Shown here: one piece after another, positions 39,085 to 52,651 of the stretch
Layout of the letters: each line of letters begins with the position of its first letter
How positions within the stretch are numbered: the first letter of the stretch is position 1
Assembly: GCF_030332225.1 (NCBI RefSeq)
Contig: NZ_JAOWIF010000028.1
Location: 1-64,000, forward strand
Length of the DNA stretch: 64,000 nt
Direction: 5' to 3'
From: Citrobacter sp. Cu233
GTDB taxonomy: Bacteria > Pseudomonadota > Gammaproteobacteria > Enterobacterales > Enterobacteriaceae
The notes under the pieces: generated by a model
What the model saw: the letters and a program-made list of their open reading frames with translations, nothing else
What the model was told of the DNA's origin: nothing
Databases searched by the model: none
Program-made: the position numbers and the translations under genes

Positions 39085-39860
39085 TCGGTCGACTGCTTCG
39101 CGGCGGTTTTATGACCGCTATCTACGCGTACCTGTACATTCCAATCATCATTTTGATTGTGAACTCCTTTAACAGCTCGCGCTTTGGCATTAACTGGCAA
39201 GGCTTTACCACCAAATGGTACGGCCTGCTGATGAACAACGACAGTTTGCTGCAGGCGGCACAACACTCGCTAACGATGGCCATACTCTCCGCGACCTTTG
39301 CCACACTGATCGGTTCACTGACTGCGGTCGCCTTATATCGCTACCGTTTTCGTGGCAAGCCATTTGTCAGCGGCATGTTATTTGTGGTGATGATGTCGCC
39401 GGATATTGTGATGGCAATTTCGCTGCTGGTGCTGTTTATGCTGATTGGCATTCAGTTGGGTTTCTGGTCGCTGCTGTTTTCACATATCACGTTCTGCCTG
39501 CCTTTTGTGGTAGTAACGGTCTACTCACGTTTGAAAGGCTTTGACGTACGTATGCTTGAAGCAGCAAAAGACCTGGGTGCCAGCGAAGTGACTATTCTGC
39601 GCAAAATCATTCTGCCACTGGCCATGCCTGCGGTAGCGGCGGGTTGGTTGCTAAGTTTTACGCTGTCGATGGATGATGTCGTGGTTTCGTCCTTCGTCAC
39701 CGGGCCCGGCTATGAAATTTTGCCATTAAAAATCTACTCAATGGTTAAAGTCGGCGTATCACCAGAAGTGAACGCTCTGGCAACCATTTTGTTGGTTCTG
39801 TCGCTGGTTATGGTGATCGCCAGCCAGCTTATTGCACGTGATAAAACCAAGGGCCGTTGA
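39081..39860 (+). CDS. potC: Spermidine/putrescine ABC transporter permease PotC
   Basis: This 259-aa inner-membrane permease has six helices and the ATPase-contact EAA motif (LEAAKDLGASEVTILRKI). It is near identical to E. coli PotC except for a slightly shorter C-terminus. It imports polyamines with PotA, PotB and PotD. The prophage now separates potC and potD from potA and potB, so their transcription must come from the phage end or a cryptic promoter around 38912-39080. Confidence 0.95.
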   Translation: MIGRLLRGGFMTAIYAYLYIPIIILIVNSFNSSRFGINWQGFTTKWYGLLMNNDSLLQAAQHSLTMAILSATFATLIGSLTAVALYRYRFRGKPFVSGMLFVVMMSPDIVMAISLLVLFMLIGIQLGFWSLLFSHITFCLPFVVVTVYSRLKGFDVRMLEAAKDLGASEVTILRKIILPLAMPAVAAGWLLSFTLSMDDVVVSSFVTGPGYEILPLKIYSMVKVGVSPEVNALATILLVLSLVMVIASQLIARDKTKGR

Positions 39861-39884
39861 GGCTCTTCATTCAGGGGACGTTAA

Positions 39885-40931
39885 ATGAAAAAATGGTCAC
39901 GCCACCTGCTCGCGGCGGGTGCTCTGGCACTGGGCATGAGCGCCGCTCACGCTGATGATAACAACACGCTTTATTTCTATAACTGGACCGAGTACGTTCC
40001 GCCAGGATTACTGGAACAGTTCACTAAAGAGACCGGGATCAAGGTTATCTATTCGACCTACGAGTCAAATGAGACCATGTACGCCAAGCTCAAAACCTAC
40101 AAAGACGGTGCGTACGATCTGGTGGTGCCTTCCACCTATTACGTCGACAAAATGCGCAAGGAAGGCATGATCCAAAAGATCGATAAGTCGACGTTAACCA
40201 ACTTCCACAACCTCGATCCGGAAATGCTCAATAAGCCGTTTGATCCGAACAACGACTACTCAATTCCTTATATCTGGGGTGCGACGGCCATTGGTATTAA
40301 CAGTGATGCCATTGATCCAAAAACCGTGACCAGCTGGGCTGACCTGTGGAAACCGGAATACAAAGGCAGCCTGCTGTTAACGGATGATGCCCGCGAAGTA
40401 TTCCAGATGGCGCTGCGCAAGCTGGGATACTCCGGAAATACCACCGACCCGAAAGAGATTGAAGCCGCATATAACGAGCTCAAGAAGCTAATGCCTAACG
40501 TTGCAGCCTTCAACTCCGATAACCCGGCTAATCCGTATATGGAAGGCGAAGTTAATCTGGGGATGGTGTGGAACGGTTCTGCATTCGTGGCGCGTCAGGC
40601 GGGTACACCGCTGGAGGTCGTCTGGCCGAAAGAAGGGGGTATTTTCTGGATGGACAGCCTGTCTATTCCGGCAAATGCCAAAAACAAAGAAGGTGCGCTG
40701 AAGCTAATTAACTTTCTGCTGCGTCCGGATGTCGCAAAAGAAGTCGCGGAAACCATCGGTTACCCGACGCCAAACCTGGCGGCACGTAAGCTTTTAAGTC
40801 CGGAAGTGGCTAACGATAAAACGCTCTACCCGGATGCAGAAACCATCAATAAAGGGGAGTGGCAGAACGATGTTGGTTCTGCCAGCGCCCTCTATGAAGA
40901 GTATTATCAGAAGCTAAAAGCAGGACGTTGA
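39885..40931 (+). CDS. potD: Spermidine/putrescine-binding protein PotD
   Basis: This 348-aa periplasmic binding protein has a signal peptide ending SAAHA. The mature sequence (NTLYFYNWTEYVPPGLLEQF, YDLVVPSTYYVDKM) is that of PotD. It delivers spermidine and putrescine to the PotABC transporter. It lies 24 bp after potC in the same unit. Confidence 0.96.
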   Translation: MKKWSRHLLAAGALALGMSAAHADDNNTLYFYNWTEYVPPGLLEQFTKETGIKVIYSTYESNETMYAKLKTYKDGAYDLVVPSTYYVDKMRKEGMIQKIDKSTLTNFHNLDPEMLNKPFDPNNDYSIPYIWGATAIGINSDAIDPKTVTSWADLWKPEYKGSLLLTDDAREVFQMALRKLGYSGNTTDPKEIEAAYNELKKLMPNVAAFNSDNPANPYMEGEVNLGMVWNGSAFVARQAGTPLEVVWPKEGGIFWMDSLSIPANAKNKEGALKLINFLLRPDVAKEVAETIGYPTPNLAARKLLSPEVANDKTLYPDAETINKGEWQNDVGSASALYEEYYQKLKAGR

Positions 40932-40947
40932 TTCAGTGGGGTAAGAA

Positions 40948-40977
40948 AGGCCCGATGGCGTTATGCTCATCGGGCCT
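40948..40977 (+). terminator. Hairpin after potD
   Basis: AGGCCCGATG and CATCGGGCCT form a 10-bp stem 17 bp after the stop, typical of an operon end in enterobacteria. No long T-run follows. Confidence 0.6.
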
Positions 40978-40989
40978 ACAAAAACGCAT

Positions 40990-41025
40990 GCCGTAGGCCG
41001 GATAAGGCATTCGCCGCCATCCGGC
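40990..41025. repeat. REP element
   Basis: The palindromic sequence containing GCCGTAGGCCGGATAAGGC and GCCGCCATCCGGC is a standard enterobacterial REP unit between convergent potD and cobB. Confidence 0.85.
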
Positions 41026-41031
41026 AAAAAA

Positions 41032-41853
41032 TCACAGGCCTTTCAATAACTTCTCAACAAACTCGGGTACCACCTGGCTTGCCGGACCGTAATACTTCTC
41101 TTCAAACTCGCTACCCACCTGGCTTGGCTCAAGATTTAACTCCACCGTATGCGCCCCATGCAGACGCGCTTCGTGGACAAAACCCGCGGCCGGATAAACA
41201 TGTCCTGACGTGCCAATGGCAATGAAAACATCTGCCATCGCCAGTGCCATATAAATTTCATCCATCCCCAGAGGCATTTCGCCAAACCAGACAACGTGCG
41301 GTCGCAGTGGCGCTGGGAACTGGCAGCAATGGCATTTGTCTTCCGGCGTGACGTCCCCTGTCCAGTCTAATATCTGCCCGCTTTGCGAACAGCGAACCTT
41401 AAGGAGTTCGCCGTGCATATGGATAACGTTCTGGCTTCCCGCACGTTCGTGCAGATTATCGATATTTTGCGTTACCAGTAGAAAGCGATCACCCAACTCA
41501 GCTTCGAGTTTTGCCAACGCAATATGCGCCGCATTTGGTTGAATTTCGGGCTGCTGTAACTGATGACGGCGGGCGTTATAAAATGACTGAACCAGTCCAG
41601 GATTACGGCTAAATCCTTCCGGCGTTGCCACATCCTCAACCCGATGTTCTTCCCAAAGACCATCCGCAGCGCGGAAGGTACGAATCCCTGATTCAGCGGA
41701 AATCCCCGCACCAGTCAGGACTAACACCCTTGGTTTTTCCACCACCTCAGGCACCACTCTGTCTCTGAAAAAGATCCGTTGACGCAGGCGATCGCGCAAA
41801 TGGCGTTTATTTTTACGAAAACGGCTTAATCGATGACCCCGACGCGACAGCAT
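41032..41853 (-). CDS. cobB: NAD-dependent protein deacylase CobB
   Basis: This 273-aa sirtuin has [24 protein letters not shown], catalytic His in [15 protein letters not shown], zinc cysteines including CHCCQF, and [12 protein letters not shown]. It removes acetyl and succinyl groups from proteins such as acetyl-CoA synthetase. The basic N-terminal extension ([20 protein letters not shown]) is the long isoform seen in E. coli and Salmonella. It is the last gene of the lolCDE-nagK-cobB run. Confidence 0.96.
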   Translation of the reverse strand: MLSRRGHRLSRFRKNKRHLRDRLRQRIFFRDRVVPEVVEKPRVLVLTGAGISAESGIRTFRAADGLWEEHRVEDVATPEGFSRNPGLVQSFYNARRHQLQQPEIQPNAAHIALAKLEAELGDRFLLVTQNIDNLHERAGSQNVIHMHGELLKVRCSQSGQILDWTGDVTPEDKCHCCQFPAPLRPHVVWFGEMPLGMDEIYMALAMADVFIAIGTSGHVYPAAGFVHEARLHGAHTVELNLEPSQVGSEFEEKYYGPASQVVPEFVEKLLKGL

Positions 41854-41868
41854 AACAACCTCTTTGTA

Positions 41869-42780
41869 TTAATCGGTAAGATGTAGGAAAGCGGCTCCGC
41901 GCATCCCACCCGCATCACCGTGTCGTGCCTGCTCAATACGCGGCACACGGGCAACGGGCAGCAAATGACGTGGCAATCGATCCGCCAGTTGCGTCGTAAT
42001 AGCGGTAAAGTTCGACAAGCCACCGCCAATCACCACTAAATCGGGATCGACGATAGTCAGGATATTCCCCAGGCAAACGGCCAGCAAATCCAGATAACGC
42101 TCTACATGCGCACGCGCATGCTCATCGCCTTGCTCCCAGAGGGCGATAATTTCACGGGCATCCAGAGGTTGATGGTAGTAATGCTGGTACAACCATGCAA
42201 ATCCGCCACCGGAAAGATAGCTTTCGATGCACCCCAGTTGGCCACATCCGCAACGACGCAGTGGGAAATCAAATCCCATCAACGTCAATGCATCAACAGG
42301 CAAACGGATATGACCGAACTCGCCGGTAATATAGCTACGTCCAGTGATAGACTTCCCGTTAAGCACCAGGCCACCACCGACACCGGTGCCGAGGATTAAG
42401 CCCATGACTAACGGATACTGGGTGAACTCATCGTCCCAGGCTTCGGAGAGTGCAAAACAGTTGGCATCATTATCCAGACGCACATCGCGATCCAGCCGTG
42501 CGCTGAGATCGGCCCGCAGCGGTTTGCCACTGGCGGCAGGAACGTTAGCCGCGTACAGCGTGCCGTCTTCGGTCTCGGGCATGCCAGGGATACCAATCCC
42601 TACGGAACCCTTAACGCCAAAGCGCTGGTCCGCCTCCGTCACCAGAGCGCACACCGCATCAAGGAAAGCGTCATAACTATCACGCGGCGTAGGGACACGT
42701 TTCTCCCACTGCAAACGACGGTGGTTATCGAAGACGCCTAACGCAATTTTTGTCCCGCCAATGTCAAACCCGTAATACAT
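41869..42780 (-). CDS. nagK: N-acetylglucosamine kinase NagK
   Basis: This 303-aa ROK-family sugar kinase has the ATP motif [16 protein letters not shown], substrate loop EFGHIRLP and zinc site [15 protein letters not shown]. It phosphorylates GlcNAc recovered from peptidoglycan turnover. ATG at 42780 gives the E. coli length. It follows lolE and precedes cobB by 15 bp. Confidence 0.96.
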   Translation of the reverse strand: MYYGFDIGGTKIALGVFDNHRRLQWEKRVPTPRDSYDAFLDAVCALVTEADQRFGVKGSVGIGIPGMPETEDGTLYAANVPAASGKPLRADLSARLDRDVRLDNDANCFALSEAWDDEFTQYPLVMGLILGTGVGGGLVLNGKSITGRSYITGEFGHIRLPVDALTLMGFDFPLRRCGCGQLGCIESYLSGGGFAWLYQHYYHQPLDAREIIALWEQGDEHARAHVERYLDLLAVCLGNILTIVDPDLVVIGGGLSNFTAITTQLADRLPRHLLPVARVPRIEQARHGDAGGMRGAAFLHLTD

Positions 42781-42924
42781 CACCGCTCCTTGATACACGT
42801 CTTTCTTCAGGCTGCCTCTGCGTTGGCTGCACCCTCACACCCAGTCACATCGTTGTTTATGCGTCTGGTGGTTATCGGGCTTGCCGCCCGAGACAGCATG
42901 AATGCCTTAGTGTATATCTTGTTG

Positions 42925-46182
<3,258 letters not shown>

Positions 46183-46322
46183 CTAAAGTTTCCACTTTTC
46201 CCTCATCCATTGTTCCTGATCTTTATCTTAAAAAAATAAAAAGCAGACGGTTACGCATTACAGAGAAGGCCGGGTTTTGCAGGATGGCAGGCTATCTCAC
46301 ACAATATGGATACACCACTGCA

Positions 46323-47387
46323 ATGAATAAAAAAGAGTTATGGATTAATCAAATCAAAGGGTTATGTATCTGCATGGTGGTTATTTACCACTCGGTCATT
46401 ACCTTTTATCCTCCTCTCACCGCCTTCCAGCATCCACTCTCACAGGTGCTAACCAAATGCTGGATCTATCTCAATCTGTATCTGGCACCGTTGCGCATGC
46501 CCGTCTTTTTCTTTATTTCGGGCTATCTGATCCGCCGCTACATTGCAAACGTCCCGTGGGCAAGCTGTGTAGACAAACGCATCTGGAGTATTGCCTGGGT
46601 GCTGATACTGTGGGGGATCGTGCAATGGCTGGCGTTAGTCACGCTCAATAACTGGCTGGCCCCGCAGCGCGATCTGAGCCATACCGCCAACGCCGCCTAT
46701 GCCGGCTCGATCAGTGGCTTTACCCACGGGATGCTCACCGCCAGCACCAGCTTGTGGTATCTGTACGCGCTGATTGTTTATTTTATTTTGTGTAAGATTT
46801 TCAGCCGCTGGGCGGTGCCGATGATGGCGTTATTTGTCGTGCTGAGCGTGGCGATCAATTTTATCCCGACGCCGTGGTGGGGAATGAACAGCGTAATTCG
46901 TAACCTGCCATACTACAGTCTCGGCGCCTGGTTTGGCTCAACGCTGATGACGTGGATCAAAGACGTTCCCCTGCGCCGTCACGCAGTCATCGTGACGGTG
47001 AGTGCACTGGTGGCTGTCATCGCCTGGCTGGCAAATGTTTCGCTATTACTCTCACTTCTTTCCATCGTACTCATCATGAAGTTGTTTTATCAATTTGAAC
47101 AACGTTTTGGCATGAGTGCATCCAGTCCATTAAGCGTGATAGGTTCCAATACTATCGCCATCTACACCACCCACCGAATTCTGGTGGAACTGATGAGTTT
47201 AACGCTGCTTCCCAAACTCAATCATACCGTCTGGTCCGCAAACGTAGAGCTGGCCCTGCTACTGGTGTACCCGTTCGCTTGCTTACTGTTGTGTACGCTG
47301 GTCGGACTAATGGTTCGAAAAATTTCACAAAAAACCGTTGCCGACCTGCTCTTCTCCCCGCCTTCTTTCTCCACTGTTTCTCGCTAA
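46323..47387 (+). CDS. ycfT: Acyltransferase-3 family membrane protein YcfT
   Basis: This 354-aa protein has about ten membrane helices and the acyltransferase-3 start (KELWINQIKGLCICMVVIYH with the conserved His, later RMPVFFFISGYLIRR). It resembles E. coli YcfT throughout. Members O-acylate surface sugars, but its substrate is unknown. ATG at 46323 is chosen from family alignment. It is divergent from lolC and upstream of mfd on the same strand. Confidence 0.92.
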   Translation: MNKKELWINQIKGLCICMVVIYHSVITFYPPLTAFQHPLSQVLTKCWIYLNLYLAPLRMPVFFFISGYLIRRYIANVPWASCVDKRIWSIAWVLILWGIVQWLALVTLNNWLAPQRDLSHTANAAYAGSISGFTHGMLTASTSLWYLYALIVYFILCKIFSRWAVPMMALFVVLSVAINFIPTPWWGMNSVIRNLPYYSLGAWFGSTLMTWIKDVPLRRHAVIVTVSALVAVIAWLANVSLLLSLLSIVLIMKLFYQFEQRFGMSASSPLSVIGSNTIAIYTTHRILVELMSLTLLPKLNHTVWSANVELALLLVYPFACLLLCTLVGLMVRKISQKTVADLLFSPPSFSTVSR

Positions 47388-47505
47388 ACCTTACGCGCTT
47401 TTGCCCCCATCCGGGGGCGAATCAATTTGCTTATGAGAAACGATCACGGATAATAAAGAAACATTGCTTATCAGACGTATATCCAAACGAGATCCTGACA
47501 ACCGA

Positions 47506-50500
47506 ATGCCTGAACAACATCGTTACACGCTTCCAGCAAAAGCTGGCGAGCAGCGCCAGTTGGGTGAACTTACCGGTGCCGCCTGCGCGACGCTGGTCGC
47601 AGAAATCGCCGAACACCATCCGGGACCCGTGGTGCTTATCGCGCCGGACATGCAAAATGCCTTGCGTCTGCATGATGAAATTCGTCAGTTTACCGACCAG
47701 ATGGTGATGAATCTGGCTGACTGGGAAACACTGCCCTATGACAGTTTTTCACCACATCAGGAAATCATCTCCTCGCGACTCTCCACGTTGTATCAACTGC
47801 CTGCAATGCAACGCGGTGTGCTGATCGTACCGGTCAACACGTTGATGCAGCGAGTCTGCCCGCACAGCTATCTACACGGTCATGCACTGGTGATGAAAAA
47901 GGGTCAGCGCCTGTCGCGTGATGCCCTGCGTGAGCAACTGGACAGCGCCGGTTATCGCCATGTTGATCAGGTTATGGAGCACGGTGAATACGCCACACGC
48001 GGTGCGTTGCTGGACTTGTTCCCAATGGGCAGTGAACTGCCTTATCGCCTTGATTTCTTTGATGACGAAATCGACAGCCTGCGTCTGTTTGACACCGATA
48101 CACAACGCACGCTGGAAGAAGTCGACGCCATTAATTTGCTGCCTGCCCACGAATTTCCAACCGATAAAACAGCCATTGAGCTGTTCCGCAGTCAGTGGCG
48201 CGACACCTTTGAAGTTAAACGTGACGCTGAACATATTTATCAGCAGGTCAGTAAAGGCACGTTACCTGCCGGGATTGAATACTGGCAACCGCTGTTTTTC
48301 AGTGAGCCCCTGCCACCGCTGTTCAGCTACTTCCCCGCCAATACGCTGTTAGTGAATACCGGAGATATTGAAACCAGCGCAGAACGTTTCCAGGCGGATA
48401 CACTGTCACGTTTTGAGAATCGGGGTGTCGATCCGATGCGTCCACTGCTGCCGCCAGAATCGCTGTGGCTGCGGGTTGACGAACTGTTTTCCGAGCTTAA
48501 ACATTGGCCTCGCGTCCAGCTCAAAACCGAAAGTCTGGCAAACAAAGCGGCAAACACTAATCTGGGATTCCGGAAGCTGCCGGACATCGCCGTACAAGCG
48601 CAACAGAAATCGCCGCTGGATGCGCTGCGTAAATTCCTGGAAACCTTCAATGGTCCGGTCATTTTCTCAGTAGAGAGTGAAGGTCGCCGTGAAGCACTCG
48701 GCGAACTTCTGGCTCGCATCAAAGTTGCGCCAAAACGTATTTTACGCCTTGATGAAGCCGCCGACAGCGGTCGTTATCTGATGATTGGTGCGGCAGAGCA
48801 CGGTTTCATTGATACCAAACGCAACCAGGCACTGATTTGCGAAAGCGATCTCCTTGGTGAACGTGTGGCACGTCGCCGCCAGGATTCCCGCCGCACGATT
48901 AACCCGGATACGTTGATCCGAAACCTCGCAGAGCTGCATCCGGGGCAGCCCGTCGTGCACCTTGAGCACGGCGTGGGTCGCTATGCCGGTATGACCACAC
49001 TGGAAGCGGGCGGCATTACTGGCGAATACCTGATGCTCACCTACGCCAACGACGCCAAATTGTATGTCCCGGTGTCATCGTTGCATTTGATAAGCCGCTA
49101 TGCCGGAGGCGCAGAAGAGAATGCCCCGCTGCATAAACTTGGTGGAGATGCCTGGTCGCGCGCCCGGCAGAAAGCCGCCGAGAAGGTGCGTGACGTCGCG
49201 GCGGAGTTGCTGGATATTTACGCCCAGCGTGCGGCAAAAGAAGGTTTTGCCTTTAAGCACGATCGTGAGCAGTATCAGCTGTTTTGTGACAGCTTCCCGT
49301 TTGAAACCACACCCGATCAGGCACAGGCCATCAACGCGGTACTCAGCGATATGTGTCAGCCGCTGGCAATGGACCGCCTGGTGTGTGGTGACGTCGGCTT
49401 CGGCAAAACCGAAGTTGCGATGCGCGCCGCATTTCTCGCCGTCGAGAACCACAAACAGGTGGCCGTTTTAGTGCCGACTACCCTGCTCGCTCAGCAGCAT
49501 TTCGACAACTTCCGTGACCGCTTTGCCAACTGGCCCGTGCGCATTGAGATGCTGTCCCGTTTTCGTAGCGCCAAAGAGCAAGCGCAGATTCTGGAGCAGG
49601 TTGCCGAAGGTAAAATCGATATTCTCATCGGCACGCACAAACTGCTGCAAAGCGATGTGAAACTAAAAGATTTGGGACTGCTGATTGTCGATGAAGAGCA
49701 CCGCTTCGGTGTCCGTCACAAAGAGCGTATTAAAGCGATGCGCGCCGATGTCGATATTCTGACACTGACCGCAACCCCGATCCCGCGTACGCTCAATATG
49801 GCGATGAGCGGCATGCGCGATCTGTCAATTATCGCCACACCGCCAGCTCGTCGTCTGGCAGTCAAAACCTTTGTGCGCGAGTATGACAATCTGGTGGTTC
49901 GCGAAGCTATCCTGCGTGAAGTGTTACGCGGCGGGCAGGTCTACTATCTGTTCAACGATGTTGAAAACATCCAGAAAACCGCCGACAGGCTGGCAGAGTT
50001 GGTACCGGAAGCGCGTATCGGGATTGGACATGGGCAAATGCGCGAACGCGAGCTGGAACGCGTGATGAACGATTTCCACCATCAGCGCTTCAACGTGCTG
50101 GTGTGTACCACCATCATCGAAACCGGGATCGATATTCCAACCGCTAACACCATTATTATCGAGCGCGCTGACCATTTCGGGTTGGCACAATTGCACCAGC
50201 TACGCGGCCGCGTGGGACGTTCACACCATCAGGCCTATGCCTGGCTGTTGACGCCGCATCCGAAAGCGATGACCACCGATGCACAAAAACGCCTTGAGGC
50301 AATTGCATCACTGGAAGATTTGGGTGCAGGTTTTGCGCTGGCCACTCACGACCTCGAGATTCGCGGCGCGGGGGAACTGCTGGGTGAAGATCAGAGCGGT
50401 TCGATGGAAACCATCGGCTTCTCACTGTACATGGAACTGCTGGAAAACGCGGTTGATGCGCTTAAAGAGGGACGCGAACCGTCGCTCGAAGATCTCACCA

Positions 50501-50952
50501 ACCAGCAAACTGAAGTCGAGCTGCGGATGCCTTCGCTACTGCCAGATGACTACATCCCCGATGTGAATACGCGACTGTCGTTCTACAAGCGCATTGCCAG
50601 TGCAAAAAGCGAAAACGAGCTGGAAGAGATTAAAGTCGAACTGATTGACCGTTTTGGTTTGCTGCCTGACCCGGCCCGTACGCTGCTGGATATTGCCCGT
50701 TTGCGCCAGCAAGCGCAAAAACTGGGCATCAGAAAGCTAGAAGGCAATGAAAAAGGCGGGACGATTGAGTTTGCCGAGAAGAACCACGTCAACCCGGTGT
50801 GGCTGATTGGCTTACTCCAAAAGCAACCTCAGCACTTCCGTCTGGATGGCCCAACCCGGCTGAAGTTTATGCAAGATTTAGCCGAGCGTAAAACCCGTAT
50901 CGACTGGGTACGTCAGTTTATGCGCCAACTTGAAGAAAACGCCATAGCGTAG
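47506..50952 (+). CDS. mfd: Transcription-repair coupling factor Mfd
   Basis: This 1148-aa protein equals E. coli Mfd in length. The N-terminal UvrB-homology region (to about residue 340) is followed by the RNA-polymerase-interacting domain (PVVHLEHGVGRYAG, near residue 480) and the SF2 translocase with CGDVGFGKTEVAMRAA (Walker A, about 628) and IVDEEHRFGVRHKER. A C-terminal regulatory domain completes it. It removes stalled RNA polymerase at lesions and recruits UvrA. ATG at 47506 gives the standard N-terminus. Confidence 0.97.
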   Translation: MPEQHRYTLPAKAGEQRQLGELTGAACATLVAEIAEHHPGPVVLIAPDMQNALRLHDEIRQFTDQMVMNLADWETLPYDSFSPHQEIISSRLSTLYQLPAMQRGVLIVPVNTLMQRVCPHSYLHGHALVMKKGQRLSRDALREQLDSAGYRHVDQVMEHGEYATRGALLDLFPMGSELPYRLDFFDDEIDSLRLFDTDTQRTLEEVDAINLLPAHEFPTDKTAIELFRSQWRDTFEVKRDAEHIYQQVSKGTLPAGIEYWQPLFFSEPLPPLFSYFPANTLLVNTGDIETSAERFQADTLSRFENRGVDPMRPLLPPESLWLRVDELFSELKHWPRVQLKTESLANKAANTNLGFRKLPDIAVQAQQKSPLDALRKFLETFNGPVIFSVESEGRREALGELLARIKVAPKRILRLDEAADSGRYLMIGAAEHGFIDTKRNQALICESDLLGERVARRRQDSRRTINPDTLIRNLAELHPGQPVVHLEHGVGRYAGMTTLEAGGITGEYLMLTYANDAKLYVPVSSLHLISRYAGGAEENAPLHKLGGDAWSRARQKAAEKVRDVAAELLDIYAQRAAKEGFAFKHDREQYQLFCDSFPFETTPDQAQAINAVLSDMCQPLAMDRLVCGDVGFGKTEVAMRAAFLAVENHKQVAVLVPTTLLAQQHFDNFRDRFANWPVRIEMLSRFRSAKEQAQILEQVAEGKIDILIGTHKLLQSDVKLKDLGLLIVDEEHRFGVRHKERIKAMRADVDILTLTATPIPRTLNMAMSGMRDLSIIATPPARRLAVKTFVREYDNLVVREAILREVLRGGQVYYLFNDVENIQKTADRLAELVPEARIGIGHGQMRERELERVMNDFHHQRFNVLVCTTIIETGIDIPTANTIIIERADHFGLAQLHQLRGRVGRSHHQAYAWLLTPHPKAMTTDAQKRLEAIASLEDLGAGFALATHDLEIRGAGELLGEDQSGSMETIGFSLYMELLENAVDALKEGREPSLEDLTNQQTEVELRMPSLLPDDYIPDVNTRLSFYKRIASAKSENELEEIKVELIDRFGLLPDPARTLLDIARLRQQAQKLGIRKLEGNEKGGTIEFAEKNHVNPVWLIGLLQKQPQHFRLDGPTRLKFMQDLAERKTRIDWVRQFMRQLEENAIA

Positions 50953-51094
50953 CGTTCCGGCCGGGTGAGCACCGTGCTTGCCCGGCCGATGAATTTACAA
51001 ACTCTTTGCACTTCCCTGCACTTCCCGACACTGCAAACCGCCATAATTCCCGTTTACTTTTACATTATAAAAACCACGTAAAAACAATGGATTT

Positions 51095-52066
51095 ATGGTG
51101 ATGTTAAACAATAAACGACTCTCTCGCTGGCTAACGATTTTTACGCTCGCGGCGACCGTCGCGTTAGCACTTCCGGCTAAAGCGAATACCTGGCCGCTCC
51201 CGCCGCCAGGCAGCAAACTGGTGGGTGAAAATGCCACTCACGTTGTCGAAAACAACGGCGGATCGCTGGAAGCCATTGCGAAAAAATACAACGTCGGCTT
51301 TTTAGCGCTGCTGCAGGCTAACCCCGGCGTTGATCCATACGTACCTCGCCCAGGCAGTGTTTTAACCATCCCATTGCAAACTTTGCTGCCGGATGCCCCA
51401 CGCGAAGGGATTGTCATTAACCTCGCCGAACTGCGTCTTTACTATTACCAGCCAGGGACAAAATCGGTGACCGTGTATCCAATTGGCATTGGCCAGTTAG
51501 GCGGCGACACCCTGACACCAACAATGGTAACCACCATCTCTGATAAGCGTGCCAACCCGACCTGGACACCAACGGCGAATATCCGCGCTCGGTATAAAGC
51601 CAATGGTATCGACCTCCCTGCCGTAGTACCTGCCGGGCCGGATAACCCGATGGGGCACCATGCTATCCGCTTAGCTGCTTACGGCGGTGTGTATTTGCTG
51701 CATGGAACCAACGCGGATTTTGGCATCGGTATGCGTGTCAGTTCTGGATGTATTCGCCTGCGTGACGGTGATATTGAAACCTTATTCCGCCAGGTTACGC
51801 CGGGAACCAAAGTGAACATCATCAACACGCCGATTAAAGCCTCCGTTGAACCTGGCGGTATGCGCCTGGTTGAAGTACACCAACCGCTGTCAGAAAAGAT
51901 TAATGACGACCCGCAGTTACTGCCGATCGTGTTGAATTCATCAATGCAGAGCTTTAAAAATGCGGCACAAACAGACGCAGCGGTGATGGAGCATGCAATG
52001 GAGCTACGTTCAGGAATGCCTGTAGATGTGACACGCCACCACGATGTTCCCGCACAAACTCTGTAA
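51095..52066 (+). CDS. ldtC: L,D-transpeptidase LdtC (YcfS)
   Basis: This 323-aa exported enzyme has a signal peptide ending ALPAKA, a LysM-like domain (HVVENNGGSLEAIAKKYNVG) and a YkuD catalytic domain with HGTNADFG and SSGCIRLRDGD (active-site Cys). It attaches Braun lipoprotein to peptidoglycan. ATG at 51101 is an alternative start. It is followed by a strong terminator. Confidence 0.95.
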   Translation: MVMLNNKRLSRWLTIFTLAATVALALPAKANTWPLPPPGSKLVGENATHVVENNGGSLEAIAKKYNVGFLALLQANPGVDPYVPRPGSVLTIPLQTLLPDAPREGIVINLAELRLYYYQPGTKSVTVYPIGIGQLGGDTLTPTMVTTISDKRANPTWTPTANIRARYKANGIDLPAVVPAGPDNPMGHHAIRLAAYGGVYLLHGTNADFGIGMRVSSGCIRLRDGDIETLFRQVTPGTKVNIINTPIKASVEPGGMRLVEVHQPLSEKINDDPQLLPIVLNSSMQSFKNAAQTDAAVMEHAMELRSGMPVDVTRHHDVPAQTL

Positions 52067-52082
52067 ATTCAGGTCATAAAAA

Positions 52083-52117
52083 ACCCCCGCCGGTGTGTTC
52101 CCGCGGGGGTTTTTTAT
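52083..52117 (+). terminator. Strong terminator after ldtC
   Basis: ACCCCCGC and GCGGGGGT form the stem, followed by TTTTTTATT. The A-run on the other side makes it usable for bhsA as well. Confidence 0.88.
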
Positions 52118-52150
52118 TGAATTCGCAGTGGCATTGCGAGGGTTTACAAC

Positions 52151-52408
52151 TTATTTGTAGATAACTGCAGTCCCGTGAAGGGTGTTAGGACCGGTAACAG
52201 AAGTAATACGGAATGACTTCGCCCCCATTTCATCTGCTTTCTGTGCCAGTTGATCTTCCAGAGAACCTAAGTTAGTCCCGGCGTTGGCAGTGATAGTACC
52301 GACTTTCTGTTGGCCTTCAGGTGTAGCCTGAACTTCAACAGCGGCAAAGCTGGCAAATGAAAGTGAGCTCAGAACTGCAGCGACAAAAAGAGTTTTTACG
52401 TTTTTCAT
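52151..52408 (-). CDS. bhsA: Stress/biofilm protein BhsA (YcfR)
   Basis: This 85-aa DUF1471 protein has a signal peptide (MKNVKTLFVAAVLSSLSFAS) and the family end FRITSVTGPNTLHGTAVIYK. In E. coli it is an outer-membrane-associated protein induced by copper and other stress that lowers copper permeability; ComR represses it. It is divergent from comR across about 240 bp. Confidence 0.95.
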   Translation of the reverse strand: MKNVKTLFVAAVLSSLSFASFAAVEVQATPEGQQKVGTITANAGTNLGSLEDQLAQKADEMGAKSFRITSVTGPNTLHGTAVIYK

Positions 52409-52651
52409 GATAGTGACCTTTAGCAGATGAATGTGTGCCGTAAGCGATTAACTTAACGATCGATAGGTAAATCATAGATGTGATCCAGGTCACACGTCAA
52501 CATTTTTTTATAACGATTGTTATTTAAAACACAAAGACCTTATTTTTCATGCTAATAGCATTAAATTATTTTTATCGTGAATGCACTGGAGTGTCTGCGC
52601 GATTATTTTTATAATGGTTATTCAATAAACCCAACCAGGTACAACGGCACC